Assembly (NCBI GenBank): GCA_913064775.1
Contig: CAJYAD010000018.1
Coordinates: 19,190 to 83,189 of the forward strand
Direction: 5' to 3'
Length of the DNA: 64,000 nucleotides
DNA from: an uncultured Albidovulum sp.
Lineage (GTDB): Bacteria; Pseudomonadota; Alphaproteobacteria; Rhodobacterales; Rhodobacteraceae
Shown here: positions 62,049-64,000 of the stretch, piece by piece
Layout of the letters: each line of letters begins with the position of its first letter
Numbering within the stretch: position 1 is the first letter of the stretch
Notes under the pieces: generated by a model
What the model saw: only the letters and a program-made list of their open reading frames with translations
Told to the model about the DNA's origin: nothing
Databases searched by the model: none
Made by a program: the position numbers and the translations under genes

Positions 62049-62816
62049 ATGGAAAACGCCTGGATCGTCACGCCCTATTTCTTCGACCAGCACGATGCCG
62101 TGCTCGCGCAGGCCGTGCCGGCGACGCTGCCCTTTCATCTGAACGCTCCACAGGCCGTGACCGACCGCAGCCCCGCCGCGCTGGGGCGGGTGCACCGACC
62201 GATCGCCGCCTTCGTGCGGGGCGCCGCGGGGCGCGGGGCGCGGCCGGTTTCGGTGGCGGGCGATTGCGGCGCCAGCCTGCCGGTGATGGCCGGGCTGCAA
62301 CAGGCGGGGCTGGCGCCGGTTCTGGTCTGGCTTGACGCACATGGCGATTTCAATACCGCCGAGACCTCGCCCTCGGGCTTTCTGGGCGGCATGCCGCTGG
62401 CGATGATGGTGGGGCGGGGCGATCTGGCGCTGGCGCGCGAAAGCGGGCTGATCCCGGTGCCCGAGGCCGATGTCTGGCTGGTCGATGCCCGCGATCTTGA
62501 TCCGCTGGAGGCCGAGGCCGTCGCGGCATCGGATCTGAACCGCTGCGGGCTGCGGGATCTGGCGGGGCTGGCCTTCGATCGCCCGGTGCATCTGCATATC
62601 GACAACGACGTGGTCGACGCGCGCGAAGTGCCCGCCAACAACTACCCGGTGCCGGGCGGGCCGGGGCTGGAGGAAACCCTGCGCGCGCTTGCCGGCTTCG
62701 CGGCCTCGAACCGGATCGCGGCGGTCTCGCTCAGCGGCTGGAACGGGCGGCTGGAGGGGGCGGGGCGCACCGCGCGGGCCTGCGCGCGGCTGCTGGGGGC
62801 GGCTCTGGGTGGGTAG
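62049..62816 (+). CDS. Arginase/agmatinase-fold protein with a cysteine metal-site variant
   Basis: The 255-residue protein keeps most ureohydrolase metal ligands: D96, H98 and D100 in VWLDAHGDFNTAE, and D185 and D187 in HLHIDNDVVDA. The usual GGDHS motif is VAGDCGASLP, with C73 at the histidine position. The C-terminus is shorter than in arginases (about 300). The ligand change means arginine or agmatine should not be assumed; other guanidino or amide substrates are possible. It stands alone. The start ATG has no strong ribosome site. Confidence 0.78.
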   Translation: MENAWIVTPYFFDQHDAVLAQAVPATLPFHLNAPQAVTDRSPAALGRVHRPIAAFVRGAAGRGARPVSVAGDCGASLPVMAGLQQAGLAPVLVWLDAHGDFNTAETSPSGFLGGMPLAMMVGRGDLALARESGLIPVPEADVWLVDARDLDPLEAEAVAASDLNRCGLRDLAGLAFDRPVHLHIDNDVVDAREVPANNYPVPGGPGLEETLRALAGFAASNRIAAVSLSGWNGRLEGAGRTARACARLLGAALGG

Positions 62817-62897
62817 CGGCCTCGGCTTTGGACAGGATGGCGCCATAGCGGGCGCTGCGCTACGCTGGTGTCGCGGCACGCAGGAGGGCCGGGGGCG

Positions 62898-63518
62898 ATG
62901 ACCAAGCCAGAGCAGCTGCCAGAGGATATTCCAGAGCGTCTGCATGTGGCGGCGGTGCTCTGCCCGCGCGGGATCGCGGTGGATGCGCTTCTGGACCATA
63001 TCGCAAGCCTGCTGCGCGCCGAGGGCTACCGCATCGCCGGCCTGATCCAGCGCCAGATCGCCGCCGGGGACGGCGCGCCCACCCGGCTGCATGTCGCGGA
63101 TCTGTCGCATGGCGCGCTTTTGCGCATCACCCAGGATCTGGGCGCGGGCGCCACGGGCTGTCGGCTTGATCCCGGGGCGCTGGCGGCGGCGGCGGGGGCG
63201 CTGATGGCGCAGCTTGACGCGCCTGCGGGGGCCGCACCCGATGCGCTGATCCTCAACCGTTTCGGCAAGGCCGAGGCCGAGGGCCAGGGCCTGCGCGGGG
63301 TGGCCGAACAGGCCTGCCTGCGCGGCATTCCGGTGCTGGCGGCGCTGCGCCCCGGCCACCGCGCCGAATGGGAGGATTTCAGCGCCGGCGCCGCCGTTCT
63401 GCTGCCCCCCGACGCGGCGGAGGTGCTGGCCTGGCTGCGCGGCGCGATCCACGGTGGCGGCGTCACGCATGCACCGCTCGACCCGCGGCGCGATGCGTCC
63501 GACGGCGCCGCCCATTAA
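62898..63518 (+). CDS. DUF2478 family protein (molybdenum-locus associated)
   Basis: A 206-residue protein with HVAAVLCPRGIAVDALLDHI at the start, ADLSHGALLRITQDLG and DALILNRFGKAEAEGQGLR. These fit DUF2478, predicted nucleotide-binding proteins often encoded beside molybdate transport or molybdoenzyme genes. The next gene is a TorD-type chaperone, which supports a molybdoenzyme locus extending beyond the window. GGGGGCG precedes the ATG at 62898. Confidence 0.78.
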   Translation: MTKPEQLPEDIPERLHVAAVLCPRGIAVDALLDHIASLLRAEGYRIAGLIQRQIAAGDGAPTRLHVADLSHGALLRITQDLGAGATGCRLDPGALAAAAGALMAQLDAPAGAAPDALILNRFGKAEAEGQGLRGVAEQACLRGIPVLAALRPGHRAEWEDFSAGAAVLLPPDAAEVLAWLRGAIHGGGVTHAPLDPRRDASDGAAH

Positions 63519-63549
63519 GGCGTTTCTGGCGCGGCGCAAGAGTTTTGAT

Positions 63550-63565
63550 TTGATTTCATGATCAA
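63550..63565 (+). promoter_or_regulatory. TTGAT-N6-ATCAA dyad before the torD-like gene
   Basis: The 16-base dyad TTGAT-N6-ATCAA lies 34 bases before the GTG start, in an AT-rich patch. Its half sites match FNR/CRP-family boxes, but the spacing is six rather than four bases, so binding by FNR is doubtful. Confidence 0.35.
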
Positions 63566-63598
63566 AAAAGAGTGATAGTCGCGTCAGGAGGATGTTCC

Positions 63599-63880
63599 GT
63601 GACGCAGATCGCAGCCGTGCAGCCCAAGGCGGATGAAGCGGATCAGCTTCGCGCCGATCTTTACCGTCTGTTGGCGCGGCTGTTCTCGGGGCCCTTGGAC
63701 GGGGCGGCGCTGGCCAGCGTGGCGGGATTGCAGGGCGACGGATCGGAACTGGGGCAGGCGATCAGCGCATTGGCGACCACCGCCCGTGACACCACGCCCG
63801 AGGCCGCGGCCGAGGAATACCAGCAGATCTTCGTCGGCGTCAGTCGCGGGCTTTTGCTGCCCTACGGCTCTTATTATACC
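63599..63880 (+). pseudogene. TorD-family molybdoenzyme chaperone, interrupted
   Basis: About 94 residues of a TorD/DmsD-type chaperone are present. GTG at 63599 has AGGAGG at seven bases, and the product contains DLYRLLARLFSGPLDG and the family motif EEYQQIFVGVSRGLLLPYGS. Such proteins are about 200 residues. After LLPYGSYYT the frame leaves the family pattern (normally a GFL-type continuation) and stops at 63916 within sequence that encodes, on the other strand, a transposase-like tail. The gene therefore appears broken by an insertion at about 63880. These chaperones load Mo cofactor enzymes before export or assembly. Confidence 0.75.
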
Positions 63881-64000
63881 GCCTCTACGTCAAAACCCGA
63901 AAGTTCTCGTGGGTGATGACGCGGAAGTTGTCTGACACCTTGTTGCGGAATTTTCGCCATTCCTGCGGGATGGTCTCACGCATGAATGCAAGGATGGCGT
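63881..64000 (-). mobile_element. Right end of an insertion sequence (continues beyond window)
   Basis: From about 63881 the sequence changes from torD-like coding to lower-GC DNA with a minus-strand frame running off the window edge. Only one end is visible, so inverted repeats and target duplication cannot be read. The family is not assigned; a TA-rich junction (TTATTATACC) would suit an IS630-type TA target. Confidence 0.6.
63885..63998 (-). CDS. Putative transposase, C-terminal 37 residues
   Basis: The minus-strand frame ends at TAG (63887-63885) and reads AFMRETIPQEWRKFRNKVSD followed by NFRVITHENFRVLT. This charged, aromatic tail with a final NFRV repeat resembles C-termini of DDE transposases, possibly of the IS630 type. 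The N-terminal and catalytic parts lie beyond base 64000. Identification is tentative and rests mainly on the disruption of torD. Confidence 0.5.
   Translation of the reverse strand, partial: AILAFMRETIPQEWRKFRNKVSDNFRVITHENFRVLT

Noticed and set aside
61818..63539. Open frame of 573 codons antisense to the arginase-fold and DUF2478 genes
   Set aside because: Covers two plausible genes on the other strand and shows no motif of its own.
63550..63565. FNR box
   Set aside because: TTGAT and ATCAA half sites are present, but separated by six bases rather than the canonical four, so I list it only as a dyad.
1..64000. tRNA or rRNA genes
   Set aside because: I looked through the intergenic gaps and saw no cloverleaf with CCA-type ends or rRNA segments; a covariance search was not possible.

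Overview
The window is GC-rich chromosomal DNA from an alphaproteobacterium of the Rhodobacteraceae, and most resembles a purple non-sulfur Rhodobacter of the R. capsulatus type. The supporting evidence is the nifR3(dusB)-ntrB-ntrC-ntrY-ntrX-trkA-trkH-hfq-hflX gene order, an NtrC whose AAA+ domain lacks the GAFTGA sigma-54 loop (the hallmark of Rhodobacter NtrC), a HemB without the zinc cysteines, and a bifunctional IspDF. The species call is inference; no marker gene such as rRNA is present, and I saw no tRNA or CRISPR array.

Layout. 1-2.6 kb: end of a class I lysyl-tRNA synthetase, a TauE/SafE permease and two tandem RcnB-like periplasmic proteins. 2.9-9.1 kb: valine/isobutyrate catabolism (acyl-CoA dehydrogenase, 3-hydroxyisobutyryl-CoA hydrolase and mmsB overlapping end to end; mmsA separately, divergent from a LysR regulator). 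9.3-17.6 kb: CBS protein, coaD, DsbA-like protein, gap, a 47-aa membrane protein, DUF808 protein, tkt, and a coiled-coil/ZapA cell-division pair. 17.8-21.5 kb: a three-gene operon that looks like glucosylglycerate metabolism (GpgS-like transferase, phosphatase, GH13_18 phosphorylase). 21.7-25.1 kb: bactofilin with an M23 peptidase, then DUF455 with Bcp. 25.1-31.9 kb: large AsmA-like protein, queA, ssb, argE-type deacetylase. 32.4-35.7 kb: a four-gene membrane glycolipid-like cassette (LpxH-like hydrolase, GT21-like transferase, DedA, GT2). 35.8-37.9 kb: cinA-type amidase, pgpA, ispDF. 38.1-50.2 kb: the nitrogen-regulation and potassium block ending in hfq-hflX. 50.3-63.5 kb: a beta-hydroxyacid dehydrogenase, penicillin-acylase-type hydrolase, SYLF lipoprotein, hemB, a membrane protein, mfd, FrnE-like oxidoreductase with a Bcr/CflA transporter, an arginase-fold protein and a DUF2478 protein. 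The last 400 bases hold a TorD-family chaperone gene cut by what looks like the end of an insertion sequence.

Between the genes lies a dispersed repeat family (about eleven copies) with a GGGGGC/GCCCCC hairpin followed by a conserved ATATTTGG or GTATTTGG tail. Two copies carry a second, nested hairpin element at the same internal position. Together with the glucosylglycerate operon, the glycolipid-like cassette and the interrupted torD gene, these are the parts that deserve the closest second look. Most other genes are ordinary housekeeping genes with tight, ATGA-type translational coupling.
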